64,000 nucleotides of DNA from assembly GCF_009738185.1 (NCBI RefSeq), contig NZ_CP046509.1, positions 2,049,501-2,113,500 of the forward strand, read 5' to 3'. Positions 8,350 through 16,869 of the stretch are shown here, in pieces. Position 1 is the stretch's first letter, and the number at the start of each line of letters is the position of its first letter. A program made the translations under genes and the position numbers. The notes under the pieces were generated by a model. That model worked only from the letters and a program-made list of their open reading frames with translations. It was not told where the DNA came from and did no database searches. This DNA comes from Erwinia sorbitola. Its GTDB lineage: Bacteria > Pseudomonadota > Gammaproteobacteria > Enterobacterales > Enterobacteriaceae.

Positions 8350-9375
8350 TTATCGACGATAGTCGCGGTACGGGCCATCGGCAACGGAGCGGCGCTCAAT
8401 CAGCGATGGATGAACTTCAATGGTCTGCGGCTCTTCGCGCTTGCTGGTGATGCGATCGAGCAGCATATCAAAGGCAGTTTCACCCAGGCGCTCTTTTGGC
8501 TGGTGTACGGTCGTCAGCGCAGGGGTAAAGTAACGCGCGTTGCGCACGTTATCATAACCGATCACCGAAATATCCTGCGGCACGCGCAGCCCCATCTCAT
8601 CTGCTGCGCAAATCGCCCCCATTGCCATAATATCGCCGCCGCAAAAAATGGCTGTCGGGCGCTGTTTTTGCGATAAAATCTGTTGCATGGCGCGATAACC
8701 TGACTCGGGTTCAAAGTCACCTTGCACCAGCCACTCATCGCGCAGGGTGATCCCCGCTTCTGCCAGCGCTTTGAGGAATCCCGCATGGCGACCGCCGCCG
8801 GTATTACGCTCAAGCTGTCCCGGAATCGCACCGATATCGCGGTGCCCGCGCTCAATCAAATAACGCCCAGCCAGATAGCCCCCTTCAAAGGCATTATCCT
8901 GTACGCTATCGGTGAAATCACCGCGCGACTCGCCCCAGTCCATAACCACCATTGGAATATTGCGATTATCTTCCAGCATGGAGATTAGCGTATCGGGATA
9001 CTCTGAACACATAACCAGCAGGCCATCAACGCGCTTTTGCGCCATCATCGACAGGTACGCCTGCTGCTTTTGCAGGTCATTATGCGCGTTGCCTAAAATC
9101 AGCGTATAGCCTTTGGCAAAGCAGCGGTTTTCAATCGCTTCAATAATCTCAGCAAAATAGGGGGCTTCACTGGATGTTGCCAGCAGACCAATAGTTTTGG
9201 TGTGGTTGACCTTAAGACTGCGAGCCACGGCGCTGGGGGAATAGTGCAACTCTTTAATTGCTGCCCACACCGCTTCGCGCGTCTCTTCGGCTACAAAGCG
9301 CGTTTTATTAATAACGTGGGACACTGTGGTGGTTGAAACACCTGCGCGCTTTGCCACATCCTTAATTGTTGCCAT
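8350..9375 (-). CDS. purR: Purine repressor PurR
   Basis: LacI/GalR-family dimer that binds hypoxanthine or guanine and represses purine synthesis genes. At 341 residues it has the same length as E. coli PurR. The DNA-binding domain begins MATIKDVAKRAGVSTTTVSH and includes the hinge helix SPSAVARSLKV near residues 46-56. The corepressor pocket segments SEYPD, DWGESRGDFTD and IGYDNVRNARYFTPAL are conserved. A PurR box at 9421-9436 upstream points to autoregulation, as in E. coli. Confidence 0.97.
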   Translation of the reverse strand: MATIKDVAKRAGVSTTTVSHVINKTRFVAEETREAVWAAIKELHYSPSAVARSLKVNHTKTIGLLATSSEAPYFAEIIEAIENRCFAKGYTLILGNAHNDLQKQQAYLSMMAQKRVDGLLVMCSEYPDTLISMLEDNRNIPMVVMDWGESRGDFTDSVQDNAFEGGYLAGRYLIERGHRDIGAIPGQLERNTGGGRHAGFLKALAEAGITLRDEWLVQGDFEPESGYRAMQQILSQKQRPTAIFCGGDIMAMGAICAADEMGLRVPQDISVIGYDNVRNARYFTPALTTVHQPKERLGETAFDMLLDRITSKREEPQTIEVHPSLIERRSVADGPYRDYRR

Positions 9376-9420
9376 TAAAATCGTACTCCTGGTGTTATCA
9401 TAACATCTTGATAACTAATT

Positions 9421-9436
9421 GGTTAAACGTTTGCCT
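9421..9436. promoter_or_regulatory. PurR operator upstream of purR
   Basis: The minus strand reads AGGCAAACGTTTAACC, close to the PurR consensus ACGCAAACGTTTTCGT with the central AAACGTTT intact. It lies 46 bp upstream of the purR start and probably mediates autorepression. Confidence 0.75.
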
Positions 9437-9671
9437 GGGTACAGCCATTCCTGCCCGAACAGAATAAATTTAGGTGCTGTCTCAAAGGGGCTGGAAGGGG
9501 TAGAATCGTCCGTAGAGTGACATGCAGTACTGGCTAAAAAAAAGTTCCCGGGTCTGTTGCGCAACGGAAAGGACGAATTCTAACAAGGCTGCGCGCAGAA
9601 AACGAGATTTTTACAGGTAACTGTGGGAAAATATGTTGGCTTACAAATAACAAGGTTATTAAGGAGAGGGG

Positions 9672-9761
9672 ATGAACACTGATATGAAAATGACAGCTAT
9701 TGCTGTTGTGGGTTCACTGCTGATGATTATTGCGTTTAGTTTTACGGCTGTAATGCACTAA
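9672..9761 (+). CDS. ynhF: Small membrane protein YnhF
   Basis: A 29-codon reading frame, MNTDMKMTAIAVVGSLLM and on, ending FTAVMH. A strong ribosome site AAGGAG sits 6 nt before the ATG. It is one hydrophobic helix with a charged N-terminus. E. coli YnhF is also 29 residues, begins MSTDLKF, ends TAALH and sits next to purR. Length, position and both ends agree, so I assign orthology. The E. coli protein is membrane-bound and keeps its formyl-methionine; its function is unknown. Confidence 0.85.
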   Translation: MNTDMKMTAIAVVGSLLMIIAFSFTAVMH

Positions 9762-9767
9762 ATCCTA

Positions 9768-9793
9768 ACGGGAAGGGGTAACTCTCTTCCCGT
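9768..9793 (+). terminator. Hairpin after ynhF
   Basis: ACGGGAAG (9768-9775) and CTTCCCGT (9786-9793) form a perfect 8-bp stem with a 10-nt loop, 6 bp after the ynhF stop. The following sequence ATAACCTTTAT is only modestly T-rich. Confidence 0.5.
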
Positions 9794-9825
9794 ATAACCT
9801 TTATCTAAATGGCAATGGCTTTACA

Positions 9826-10728
9826 TCAGCGAATGGTTTTAGGCGTCATCATACGGCGCGCGCCGATGTAGTGTTCCTGCCAGTAATCCTCGCTCAATGC
9901 GCTGACCTGAATATCCTTCCCGGTACGCGGTGACTGGATAAATTTGCCGCCCCCAAGATAGACGCCAACATGGTCAGCGGTTCCGCGTCCGTTAATACGG
10001 AAGAACACCAGGTCGCCTTTCTCTAACTCATCGCGCTTAATCGCAGCGGCATCGCGCAAGTGATACATTTCATTAGCAGTGCGGGGGATCTTGAATTTAA
10101 CCAGGTCTTTATAGGCGTACCACACCAGGCCACTGCAATCGAAACCGGTTTTGGGTGAGGTGCCGCCCCATTGATAAGGCTTACCAAGCTGCCCCATCAA
10201 CTTATTCATCGCGGTTTCGCGGGCTTTCTGATAGCGCGCACGGTGAGCCTTACTGAGTTTCAGCGGGGCGCTGCCCGGTTCAGTCATGTCACTTTCGACT
10301 GTTTTGCTACCCGCGCGTTTACGGCCATATAACTTTTTACCCGCTTTCTTATTAGCAGCGAGTTTTTTACTCAGCGTCTGTTTCTCTGCCTTTAACTTGC
10401 GCGGCGGTTCAACGGCAGTTTTTTTCTTCTCTTTATCTTTCAGTTTTTTTGCCAGAACGAGGCGCGCAGCTTTAGATGGCTCTTTTTTGGTGGCGGCGCG
10501 AGTGGGTTCTTTTTTAGCGGTAACCTTGGTTTTTTTAACCACAGGTTCTTTCGCTTTTTTGGTCGATGTGGTTTTGACCGGGCGACGTTTACGGCGATCG
10601 TCTGCGTGAGCACTGTTGCTATCAGCTTTCTGCTGATTTGCATTAATAGGGGCATGTGGCGATGCGTGCGCCATATTGAAAAATAGCTGGGTGAAAGCCA
10701 GTATGAAGAGCGTGATAAGTAAACGCAT
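9826..10728 (-). CDS. mepH: Murein DD-endopeptidase MepH (NlpC/P60 family)
   Basis: Periplasmic hydrolase that cuts D-Ala-mDAP cross-links so new peptidoglycan can be inserted. About 300 residues: a signal peptide (MRLLITLFILAFTQLFFNMA, cut near AHA-S), a Lys/Ala/Thr-rich low-complexity linker to about residue 150, then the NlpC/P60 domain. The domain shows catalytic Cys in GFDCSGLVWYAYKDL, His in GTADHVGVYLGGG and a third polar site in EHYIGARRM. The ATG at 10728 has GGGA upstream; an ATG three codons earlier has no ribosome site. E. coli MepH (YdhO) is shorter in the linker. Confidence 0.92.
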   Translation of the reverse strand: MRLLITLFILAFTQLFFNMAHASPHAPINANQQKADSNSAHADDRRKRRPVKTTSTKKAKEPVVKKTKVTAKKEPTRAATKKEPSKAARLVLAKKLKDKEKKKTAVEPPRKLKAEKQTLSKKLAANKKAGKKLYGRKRAGSKTVESDMTEPGSAPLKLSKAHRARYQKARETAMNKLMGQLGKPYQWGGTSPKTGFDCSGLVWYAYKDLVKFKIPRTANEMYHLRDAAAIKRDELEKGDLVFFRINGRGTADHVGVYLGGGKFIQSPRTGKDIQVSALSEDYWQEHYIGARRMMTPKTIR

Positions 10729-10856
10729 CGTTCCCATTAACAGTTTGTGCGCTGCTACGACACAGCAACGCGGTCAGAAAAGAGATTTCCGCTGTAAGGC
10801 AGAAGGTTAGGGCAATTCTAATCTAACTTCTTAACAAAGGGTAAGGTCTTTTTTGT

Positions 10857-10894
10857 TTCAATATTACAGATCAAGAAAATGATGGAATATTGAA
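10857..10894. promoter_or_regulatory. Inverted repeat in the mepH/grxD divergent region
   Basis: TTCAATATT (10857-10865) and AATATTGAA (10886-10894) are perfect 9-bp arms around 20 bp. AT-rich, so either a regulator site or a cruciform. The 387-bp gap 10729-11115 otherwise holds only the elements listed here and at 11001-11039. Confidence 0.4.
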
Positions 10895-11000
10895 CACAAT
10901 CAGCTGTTTAACTCAGCAATAAAAACAAATTTAATCCTGTCTGGTGCAGCAGCCATGATAAGAAAATGTTATTTTGTTTCCTGGTATTGTCTATTGGCTG

Positions 11001-11039
11001 CATTTTCACCAGATACCCTATGTGAAAATGTCATTTTCA
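11001..11039. promoter_or_regulatory. Three CATTTTCA half-sites upstream of grxD
   Basis: CATTTTCA occurs at 11001-11008 and 11032-11039, and its complement TGAAAATG at 11023-11030. The last two make a palindrome with a 1-bp centre. They lie 77-115 bp before the grxD ATG, a usual position for an operator. The cognate regulator is not known to me. Confidence 0.4.
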
Positions 11040-11115
11040 TCACCATGACAGAGCCGCTACAATAACAAGGCTGCGCCTAGCCTACACATGAAGTATCGTA
11101 TTGAGGAAGACATTT

Positions 11116-11454
11116 ATGAGTACTGTTGAAAAAATTCAACGCCAGATCGCTGAAAACCCTATTCTGCTGTATATGAAAGGTTCTCCGAAACTGCCAAGCT
11201 GCGGTTTCTCTGCGCAGGCTGTGCAGGCACTGTCGGCATGCGGTGAGCGCTTCGCGTTCGTTGATATTTTGCAGAACCCTGACATCCGTGCTGAAATGCC
11301 AAAATATGCTAACTGGCCAACTTTCCCTCAGCTGTGGGTGGACGGTGAGCTGGTAGGCGGCTGCGATATTATCATTGAGATGTATCAGCGCGGTGAGCTG
11401 CAACAGTTGATCAAAGAGACTGCGCAGAAATATCCGTCTGACGCCGCAGAGTGA
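11116..11454 (+). CDS. grxD: Monothiol glutaredoxin Grx4
   Basis: CGFS-type monothiol glutaredoxin that binds and delivers [2Fe-2S] clusters with glutathione and BolA partners in the cytosol. The 112 residues carry the active site KLPSCGFSAQ (Cys29) and the glutathione-binding segments WPTFPQLWVDGELVGG and GCDI. The ATG at 11116 follows GAGGAAGACATTT; a TTG five codons earlier is less likely. In E. coli lhr lies between grxD and rnt, but here a terminator and rnt follow at once. Confidence 0.97.
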   Translation: MSTVEKIQRQIAENPILLYMKGSPKLPSCGFSAQAVQALSACGERFAFVDILQNPDIRAEMPKYANWPTFPQLWVDGELVGGCDIIIEMYQRGELQQLIKETAQKYPSDAAE

Positions 11455-11474
11455 TGCCGGCTTAGTGTCAGCAT

Positions 11475-11508
11475 AAAAAAACGGGCCTGTTATGGCCCGT
11501 TTTTTTTT
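11475..11508. terminator. Bidirectional terminator between grxD and rnt
   Basis: ACGGGCC (11481-11487) and GGCCCGT (11494-11500) form a stem with a 6-nt loop. A6 precedes it and T8 follows it, so it should act strongly in both directions. Confidence 0.92.
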
Positions 11509-11530
11509 GCTGAATACAAGGGTAAATAGC

Positions 11531-12193
11531 TTACTCCTCGCTGTCGTCACTCCCGGCGTCAGCAGGCAGCGGCCAGCCGCCAAGACGCTTCCAGCGGTTC
11601 ACCAGCTCACAGAACAGATCGGCAGTTTGCAGGGTGTCGTACAGGGCAGAGTGCGCCTGTGCATTGTCAAATGGTAACCCCGCAGCGGTACAGGCTTTCG
11701 CCAGAACCGTCTGACCCAGTACCAGTCCGCTAAGGGCAGCCGTATCGAAGGTGACGAACGGGTGGAAAGGGTTGCGCTTCAGCGCGGCACGTTCGGCGGC
11801 GGCATTCATAAAATTCAAATCGAACGTCGCGTTGTGCGCCACCATAATTGCCCGGCTACAGCCGCTCTCTTTAATCCCTTTACGCACCAGTTTAAAAATG
11901 GCATGCAGGGCTTCGTACTCGCTGACTGCGCCGCGCAGTGGATTTTCTGGATCAATGCCGTTAAATGCCAGTGCTTCAGGTTGCAGAACTGAACCGACAA
12001 AAGGCTCAACGTGGAAATGGATGGTTTCATCCTTCTCCAGCCACCCGTTGTCATCCATCTTAAGCGTCACCGCCGCGATTTCCAGTAATGCGTTTGTTTT
12101 GGCGTCAAAACCAGCGGTTTCAACATCAATAACGACTGGATAAAAACCGCGAAAACGGCTGCTAAGGGTATTCAGTTCATTCGATTCAGACAT
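11531..12193 (-). CDS. rnt: Ribonuclease T
   Basis: DEDD-family 3'-5' exoribonuclease that trims tRNA CCA ends and matures 5S and 23S rRNA; works as a homodimer. From the ATG at 12193 the protein has 220 residues. The exonuclease motifs are Exo I VVIDVETAGF (Asp23, Glu25), Exo II AHNATFDLNF and Exo III AHSALYD. The start was chosen for the GAG ribosome site 6 nt upstream and the MSES/MSDN likeness to E. coli; an ATG two codons earlier is possible. The C-terminus PADAGSDDSEE is a variable acidic tail. Confidence 0.96.
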   Translation of the reverse strand: MSESNELNTLSSRFRGFYPVVIDVETAGFDAKTNALLEIAAVTLKMDDNGWLEKDETIHFHVEPFVGSVLQPEALAFNGIDPENPLRGAVSEYEALHAIFKLVRKGIKESGCSRAIMVAHNATFDLNFMNAAAERAALKRNPFHPFVTFDTAALSGLVLGQTVLAKACTAAGLPFDNAQAHSALYDTLQTADLFCELVNRWKRLGGWPLPADAGSDDSEE

Positions 12194-12295
12194 CAGCATC
12201 TCACAGGCGAAAAAAGGCAGCGCGTATTATGGCAAATTTTAGCGGGGGTTGCAGCAGAGGAGGGAAGGAGGGTGCCAGAAAGGCACCCAAAATAT

Positions 12296-12703
12296 TTAAT
12301 GGCCGAGGCCTTTTCCTGCTTGTTTATTCTCGATTAGCTCGATTTTGTAGCCATCCGGGTCTTCAACGAAGGCAATGATCGTGGTGCCACCTTTAACCGG
12401 GCCAGCTTCACGGGTAACATTGCCGCCATCATTGCGGATGCGATCGCAGGTTGCAGCCACATCATCTACGCCCAGCGCGATATGACCGTAAGCATTACCC
12501 AGCTCATAGCTGTCAACGCCCCAGTTGTAAGTAAGCTCAAGGACGGCACCTTCGCTCTCTTCGGTATAGCCGACAAATGCGAGGGTGTATTTATATTCGG
12601 TATTTTCACTGGTGCGCAGCAGGCGCATACCCAGCACTTTAGTATAGAAATCAACGGAGCGTTGCAGATCGCTCACGCGCAGCATGGTATGAAGTAAACG
12701 CAT
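12296..12703 (-). CDS. gloA: Glyoxalase I (lactoylglutathione lyase)
   Basis: Converts the methylglyoxal-glutathione hemithioacetal to S-lactoylglutathione, detoxifying methylglyoxal. The 135 residues contain the four Ni ligands of the family: His5 (MRLLH), Glu56 in AVLELTYN, His74 in AYGHIAL and Glu122 in YKIELIE. The ribosome site GAGG is 5 nt upstream. It lies downstream of nemR-nemA on the same strand. In E. coli gloA is co-transcribed with nemRA under NemR control, and the 87-bp gap here leaves that likely. Confidence 0.97.
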   Translation of the reverse strand: MRLLHTMLRVSDLQRSVDFYTKVLGMRLLRTSENTEYKYTLAFVGYTEESEGAVLELTYNWGVDSYELGNAYGHIALGVDDVAATCDRIRNDGGNVTREAGPVKGGTTIIAFVEDPDGYKIELIENKQAGKGLGH

Positions 12704-12790
12704 AACATCCTCTTTTAAATCGGCGTCATCATTGATGACGTAAAAAAACCAGTATAGCTTTTATGCCATCCGGTGCGAACCCTTGTAGCA

Positions 12791-13891
12791 TTAACCGAGG
12801 AACGGATAGTCGGTATAGCCTTCCGCGCCGCCACCATAGAAGGTTTCAGGCTTAGGTTCGTTCAGCGGTGCACCGTTTTGCAGACGGGCTACCAAATCCG
12901 GATTGGCAATATAGCTGCGACCAAAGGCAGCGGCATCAATCAGCCCCTGTTCGATCAGTGTCTCCGCTTTTTCCGCTGTATAACCACCTGCGCCAACAAT
13001 TACGCCGGGGTAAACAGCACGGATCGCCTGGCGGAATTCGTTGGTGTAAGGTTTGCCACCGGCCCAGTCAGGCTCGGAGATATGCAGATAGGCCAGCTGA
13101 CGTTTCGCCAGTTCAGCAATAAAGTACAGCGCTGCTTCTTCCTGGTCTTCGCCGTTATCCAGACCATTAAAAGGTCCCAGCGGTGAGATACGGATGCCGA
13201 TGCGGTCGGCACTCCAGCCTGCAATAGCCGCATCAACCACTTCGAGAGCAAAGCGGGTGCGATTTTCGATGCTGCCGCCGTACTGGTCGTCGCGCTGGTT
13301 AGAGGCCGGTGAGAGGAACTGGTGAATCAGGTAGCCGTGAGCAGCGTGCAGTTCAACCAGGTCAAAATCAGCTTCCCGGGCATTGATGACTGCCTGACGG
13401 AAATCACCCACGATACCGGCGACCTCTTCAGTAGCCAGAGCGCGAGGGGTGGACGTGGCTTCGCGGATAGCGTTCCCCTCTGCATCACGCAGGGAAGTAC
13501 GGGTTTCTGCATTAATCGCGGACGCTGACACCGGAGCCTTACCTTCAGGTTGCAGGCTGGCATGAGAAATACGCCCGGTGTGCCACAGCTGCACTGCGCT
13601 GTGACCGCCATCCTGATGAATACCGGCGTTAATCGCTTTCCAGGCGCTGATTTGCTCTGCTGTGTGCAGTCCTGGCGCTCCGGCATAGCCTTTGGCCTGG
13701 AAACTGATCTGCGTGGCTTCGGTGATAATCAGCCCGGCGGATGCGCGCTGGCGATAGTACTCACCCATAAGTGGAGTAGGAATATCGCCCGGCTCAATGC
13801 TGCGCAGGCGCGTTAACGGCGCCATAAAAATACGGTTCGGTACAGTAATAGCACCGGTTTTCAATGGGGTAAAAAGCTTATTCAGTTTCAT
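12791..13891 (-). CDS. nemA: N-ethylmaleimide reductase (Old Yellow Enzyme)
   Basis: FMN-dependent ene-reductase that reduces electrophilic alkenes, nitroesters and related stress compounds with NADPH. The 366 residues fold as one TIM barrel. Family motifs: PNRIFMAPLTRLR, the substrate-binding HAAHGYLIHQFLSP (His pair plus Tyr), and the phosphate-binding DAAAFGRSYIANPDL. AGGAG precedes the ATG by 6 nt. It follows nemR by 43 bp and is followed by gloA, the same order as in E. coli. Confidence 0.95.
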   Translation of the reverse strand: MKLNKLFTPLKTGAITVPNRIFMAPLTRLRSIEPGDIPTPLMGEYYRQRASAGLIITEATQISFQAKGYAGAPGLHTAEQISAWKAINAGIHQDGGHSAVQLWHTGRISHASLQPEGKAPVSASAINAETRTSLRDAEGNAIREATSTPRALATEEVAGIVGDFRQAVINAREADFDLVELHAAHGYLIHQFLSPASNQRDDQYGGSIENRTRFALEVVDAAIAGWSADRIGIRISPLGPFNGLDNGEDQEEAALYFIAELAKRQLAYLHISEPDWAGGKPYTNEFRQAIRAVYPGVIVGAGGYTAEKAETLIEQGLIDAAAFGRSYIANPDLVARLQNGAPLNEPKPETFYGGGAEGYTDYPFLG

Positions 13892-13934
13892 AACTTACTC
13901 CTGGTAGACCGGTCGACTAGAAAGGGTGTTTTTT

Positions 13935-14525
13935 TTAATCTTTACGCAAGATTCGCGTCATTTCATGCCATGCATTGAGCAACGGAGCATTATCACGGCA
14001 GATTTTACTTTGCAGGCTGGCACCCAGCCAAAGGGTATAAAGCGTTTGCGCACACTCTGCACTGTTGACTTCCCTGGACAAACATCCCTGCTGCTGCGCC
14101 TTCTCCAGCGCACTCGTCAACGTCGCCATCAATGCATTCGAACCTGCATTTAACGCCTTGCGCATGGCTTCTGAGAGATCGCAAACTTCAGCAGAGAGTT
14201 TCACCGACAGGCAGCCAGCGAAGCTGCTTTCCTCACAGAATGAGAGCGACTGAAGATAGTAATCAAGCACGCGCTGGCGCGAATCACTCTGATGATCGTC
14301 AAGATATTCCTGCAAGCGTTGATGGTAACGGGCGAAATAACGCTCCAGCATTTCAACGCCAAACACTTCTTTAGATGGAAAGTAATGGTAGAACGACCCT
14401 TTTGGCACTTCTGCCTGTCTCAGCAACTCAATCAGGCCCATACCGTTGAAGCCGCGCTGCAGGCAGAGCAGCTCACCGGTATCAAGCAGATGTTCACGTG
14501 TGTCAAAGCGGGTCGTCTTATTCAT
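13935..14525 (-). CDS. nemR: TetR-family electrophile/bleach sensor NemR
   Basis: Repressor of nemA and gloA that lets go of DNA when cysteines react with hypochlorite, quinones or methylglyoxal. The 196 residues start with a TetR helix-turn-helix (residues about 10-55, with SFYHYFPSKEVFG). The redox Cys of E. coli NemR (Cys106) corresponds to Cys105 here in FAGCLSVKL, and Cys115 in EVCDL is also kept. A NemR-type palindrome lies 14 bp upstream of the start (14539-14554), so it is probably autoregulated. Confidence 0.93.
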   Translation of the reverse strand: MNKTTRFDTREHLLDTGELLCLQRGFNGMGLIELLRQAEVPKGSFYHYFPSKEVFGVEMLERYFARYHQRLQEYLDDHQSDSRQRVLDYYLQSLSFCEESSFAGCLSVKLSAEVCDLSEAMRKALNAGSNALMATLTSALEKAQQQGCLSREVNSAECAQTLYTLWLGASLQSKICRDNAPLLNAWHEMTRILRKD

Positions 14526-14538
14526 CGCAGCAGAGTAC

Positions 14539-14554
14539 TAGACCGAACGGTCGG
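14539..14554. promoter_or_regulatory. NemR operator upstream of nemR
   Basis: TAGACCGAACGGTCGG matches the E. coli NemR box TAGACCNNNNGGTCTA except for the last two bases. It is placed to cover the nemRA promoter. A related core GACCGGTC, inside TAGACCGGTCGACTA (13905-13919), lies between nemR and nemA and may be a second weak site. Confidence 0.75.
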
Positions 14555-14563
14555 TTTCAACCC

Positions 14564-16201
14564 TCAACTGCTTTTACGACACGAATGGATCATATCCAGC
14601 GTGGGCTGATACTCCCGGGTCTGCACATTCATCATTCCCAACAGGGTATGGAAAATATTGTCCTGTGAGATATCAACCGTCTGAGCCTGCTGTTGCAGAC
14701 ACTGCTGGTCGACGCCAAATGCAGCGGCGTAATCCGGTGACATCCAGAGTAAAAACGGGATATGTGTCTGCTGGCTGGGTGCAAATACGTAAGGTGCACC
14801 GTGCAGATACATTCCGCGCTCGCCCAGGGACTCTCCATGGTCAGAGAGATACACCATCGCCACGTTATATTTATCACTGTACGATTTCAGCAGAGTAATG
14901 GTGCTGTCCAGCATGGAGTCAGTGTACAGAATCGAATTATCGTAAGTGTTGACCAGCGCCTGATGGTCACAGTCCTGAATCTGGTTACTGTCGCAGGTTG
15001 GCGTAAACTTGCGCATCGAATCCGGATATCGCAGGTAGTAAGCCGGCCCGTGGCTGCCCATCTGATGCAGCACAATCACTGTGTCATCTTTAACGCTGTC
15101 GATATAGTTGTTGAGGCGGTGCAGCAGCACCTCATCAAGGCAGTAATCGCTTTTACATAACTCGCTAACCTTCCACCTGGTCATATCGGTATGGGGTACC
15201 CGATCGCAGGCACCTTTACAGCCGCCGTCATTCTCGCGCCACAGCACATTGACTCCGGCGTGCGCCATCACATCCAGCAACCCCTCCTGATGCCGGGCGA
15301 GCGCTGCGTCATACCGGGTGCGTGGCATATTGGAGAACATGCAGGGCACGGAGATGGCGGTTTCCGTGCCGCATGAGGTGGCATTACGGTAATAGATAAC
15401 ATTGTCCTGCTTCAGTTTCGGGTTGGTTTCCCGGGAATAACCCCCGAGTGAAAAGTTTTCCGCCCGCGCGGTTTCACCCAGCACAAAGATCACCAGTGTT
15501 TTCTTCTTCTCGCCGCTAATAACCGGGCCTTTTCGCGCATCAGTACCGATTTTTATCAGCGTCTGATCCCCGGCAAACCAGCGGTTATTAACGTAGTGGC
15601 CGATGCTGCTCACCACGTTTACCGGCGTGATCATTTTCACCAGGCCTTTGTTGTTGCGGATCATTGAGGCGTAATCTTTATAGAACAGCGCAGCCACCAG
15701 CAGCACGATGAGGATGGCCCCAAGAGAGGTCAGCAGACGCCAGACAAATGACATCCACCATGGGCGGTGATTTTCAATACGCGTATAAAGCATGATAACG
15801 ACGGGTAACACGCCCAGCAGCAGCATCCAAAGCAGATATCTGGCGCTAAAGAGGGCGGTTGCCTCTTGCAGATCTGTTTCGAATACGTTCTGAATCATAT
15901 TGGTGTCGATCACCGTGCCGAAGCTGTACATAAAGTAGTTAGCAGCGGCGCTGAAGACGATCAGCAGCAGCAGCAGGGGTTTACGCAGCCACGGCAGCGC
16001 CAGACAGTTAAAGATTATTAAAAAAGCACTGAACAGCACGACGGGAATGGTTGCTGCATACAGATAGTCGCGTACATGCTCAAACGGAATACTGGCCCAT
16101 GCACGTAACAGGAAAATACCGTTAAGGATCAGTGCAAAAAACAGTGCCGCACAAAAATTGAAAGTGATTTCGTTACAACGTAACTTATTCAGGTGTTTCA
16201 T
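14564..16201 (-). CDS. eptA: Lipid A phosphoethanolamine transferase EptA-like
   Basis: Inner-membrane enzyme of the YhjW/YjdB/CptA/EptB superfamily that transfers phosphoethanolamine to lipid A phosphates, lowering binding of cationic peptides and polymyxin. The 545 residues hold five N-terminal helices (about 15-180) and a periplasmic sulfatase-fold domain. Catalytic Thr279 is in SCGTETAISVPC; metal ligands are in LGETARAENF and YLSDHGESLGERG; several Cys pairs are present. Nothing like pmrAB (basSR) is adjacent. The stop is 38 bp from the nemR start, in the same direction. EptA versus a paralogue cannot be settled by eye. Confidence 0.85.
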   Translation of the reverse strand: MKHLNKLRCNEITFNFCAALFFALILNGIFLLRAWASIPFEHVRDYLYAATIPVVLFSAFLIIFNCLALPWLRKPLLLLLIVFSAAANYFMYSFGTVIDTNMIQNVFETDLQEATALFSARYLLWMLLLGVLPVVIMLYTRIENHRPWWMSFVWRLLTSLGAILIVLLVAALFYKDYASMIRNNKGLVKMITPVNVVSSIGHYVNNRWFAGDQTLIKIGTDARKGPVISGEKKKTLVIFVLGETARAENFSLGGYSRETNPKLKQDNVIYYRNATSCGTETAISVPCMFSNMPRTRYDAALARHQEGLLDVMAHAGVNVLWRENDGGCKGACDRVPHTDMTRWKVSELCKSDYCLDEVLLHRLNNYIDSVKDDTVIVLHQMGSHGPAYYLRYPDSMRKFTPTCDSNQIQDCDHQALVNTYDNSILYTDSMLDSTITLLKSYSDKYNVAMVYLSDHGESLGERGMYLHGAPYVFAPSQQTHIPFLLWMSPDYAAAFGVDQQCLQQQAQTVDISQDNIFHTLLGMMNVQTREYQPTLDMIHSCRKSS

Positions 16202-16540
16202 GGTCTTCCAGCATCAGAATATTCTGCAACAAGAGTAGCCGGGAAATATTAGTTAAACCTTAACTTTGGTTAAACATAGAGATAGGCCATCGGCGTTGGG
16301 CTGCGGAATTTAGTAAGCAATGGTAAAAACTGACGAATACGCACTGGATGATCGATACGGTACCCCATAGCGGCGGCATGCTACCCATGCTGTGCTGTTG
16401 GCAAGGCAGGTGTTGAGCGAAAGTGTGAACATACCGCGCACCTTGAGCGACAATTTTCGTAAAAATCATCGCATCGCGCTTGCGGACATGGGATCAGCCG
16501 TCTTCAATGAAGAGAGAGGATGAATAAACCAGGAGTCGCG
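16202..16540. other. Non-coding gap between eptA and ydhL
   Basis: This 339-bp gap contains the eptA upstream region with three TTAA-centred motifs at 16253, 16260 and 16270 (GTTAAACCTTAACTTTGGTT). A minus-strand frame of 69 codons at 16260-16469 has no ribosome site, similarity or domain and is not called. A ydhL promoter is expected at its right end. Confidence 0.5.
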
Positions 16541-16780
16541 GTGGCCGAACAATTAGAGTTTTTCCCGGTACCCAGCCCGTGTCGGGGTATTTGTCAGGTA
16601 AATGAGCGCGGCTACTGCCGTGGCTGCCTGCGTAGCCGGGAAGAGCGCTTCAGCTGGATGAGCTACAGCGACGCACAGAAACGTGAGGTTCTGCGCCTCT
16701 GCCGCCTGCGTATTCAGCGTCAGCGCCGCATCGGGACGCCGGAAGTGCCTGATGAACCTGAGCAGCCAGCACTGTTTTAA
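16541..16780 (+). CDS. ydhL: YdhL, DUF1289 Cys-rich small protein
   Basis: A 79-residue protein of unknown function with an N-terminal cysteine cluster PCRGICQVNERGYCRGCLRS (four Cys) that looks metal- or Fe-S-binding. It then has a basic helical region and the conserved end EPEQPALF. The GTG at 16541 (VAEQLEFF) gives exactly the E. coli length and has AGGAG 7 nt upstream. An ATG seven codons earlier (16520) is the alternative. It precedes ydhF, as in E. coli. Confidence 0.85.
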   Translation: MAEQLEFFPVPSPCRGICQVNERGYCRGCLRSREERFSWMSYSDAQKREVLRLCRLRIQRQRRIGTPEVPDEPEQPALF

Positions 16781-16869
16781 TCCCTGCGAGATCCCGTGCT
16801 GTTATGGCAGCACCCTGATAGCGTATTATGCGTCCAGCTAATTTGCTAACGGGTAACGGGAGTAACAAG

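Noticed and set aside
16260..16469. Minus-strand frame of 69 codons between eptA and ydhL
   Set aside because: No ribosome site, no known motif, odd composition; probably chance.
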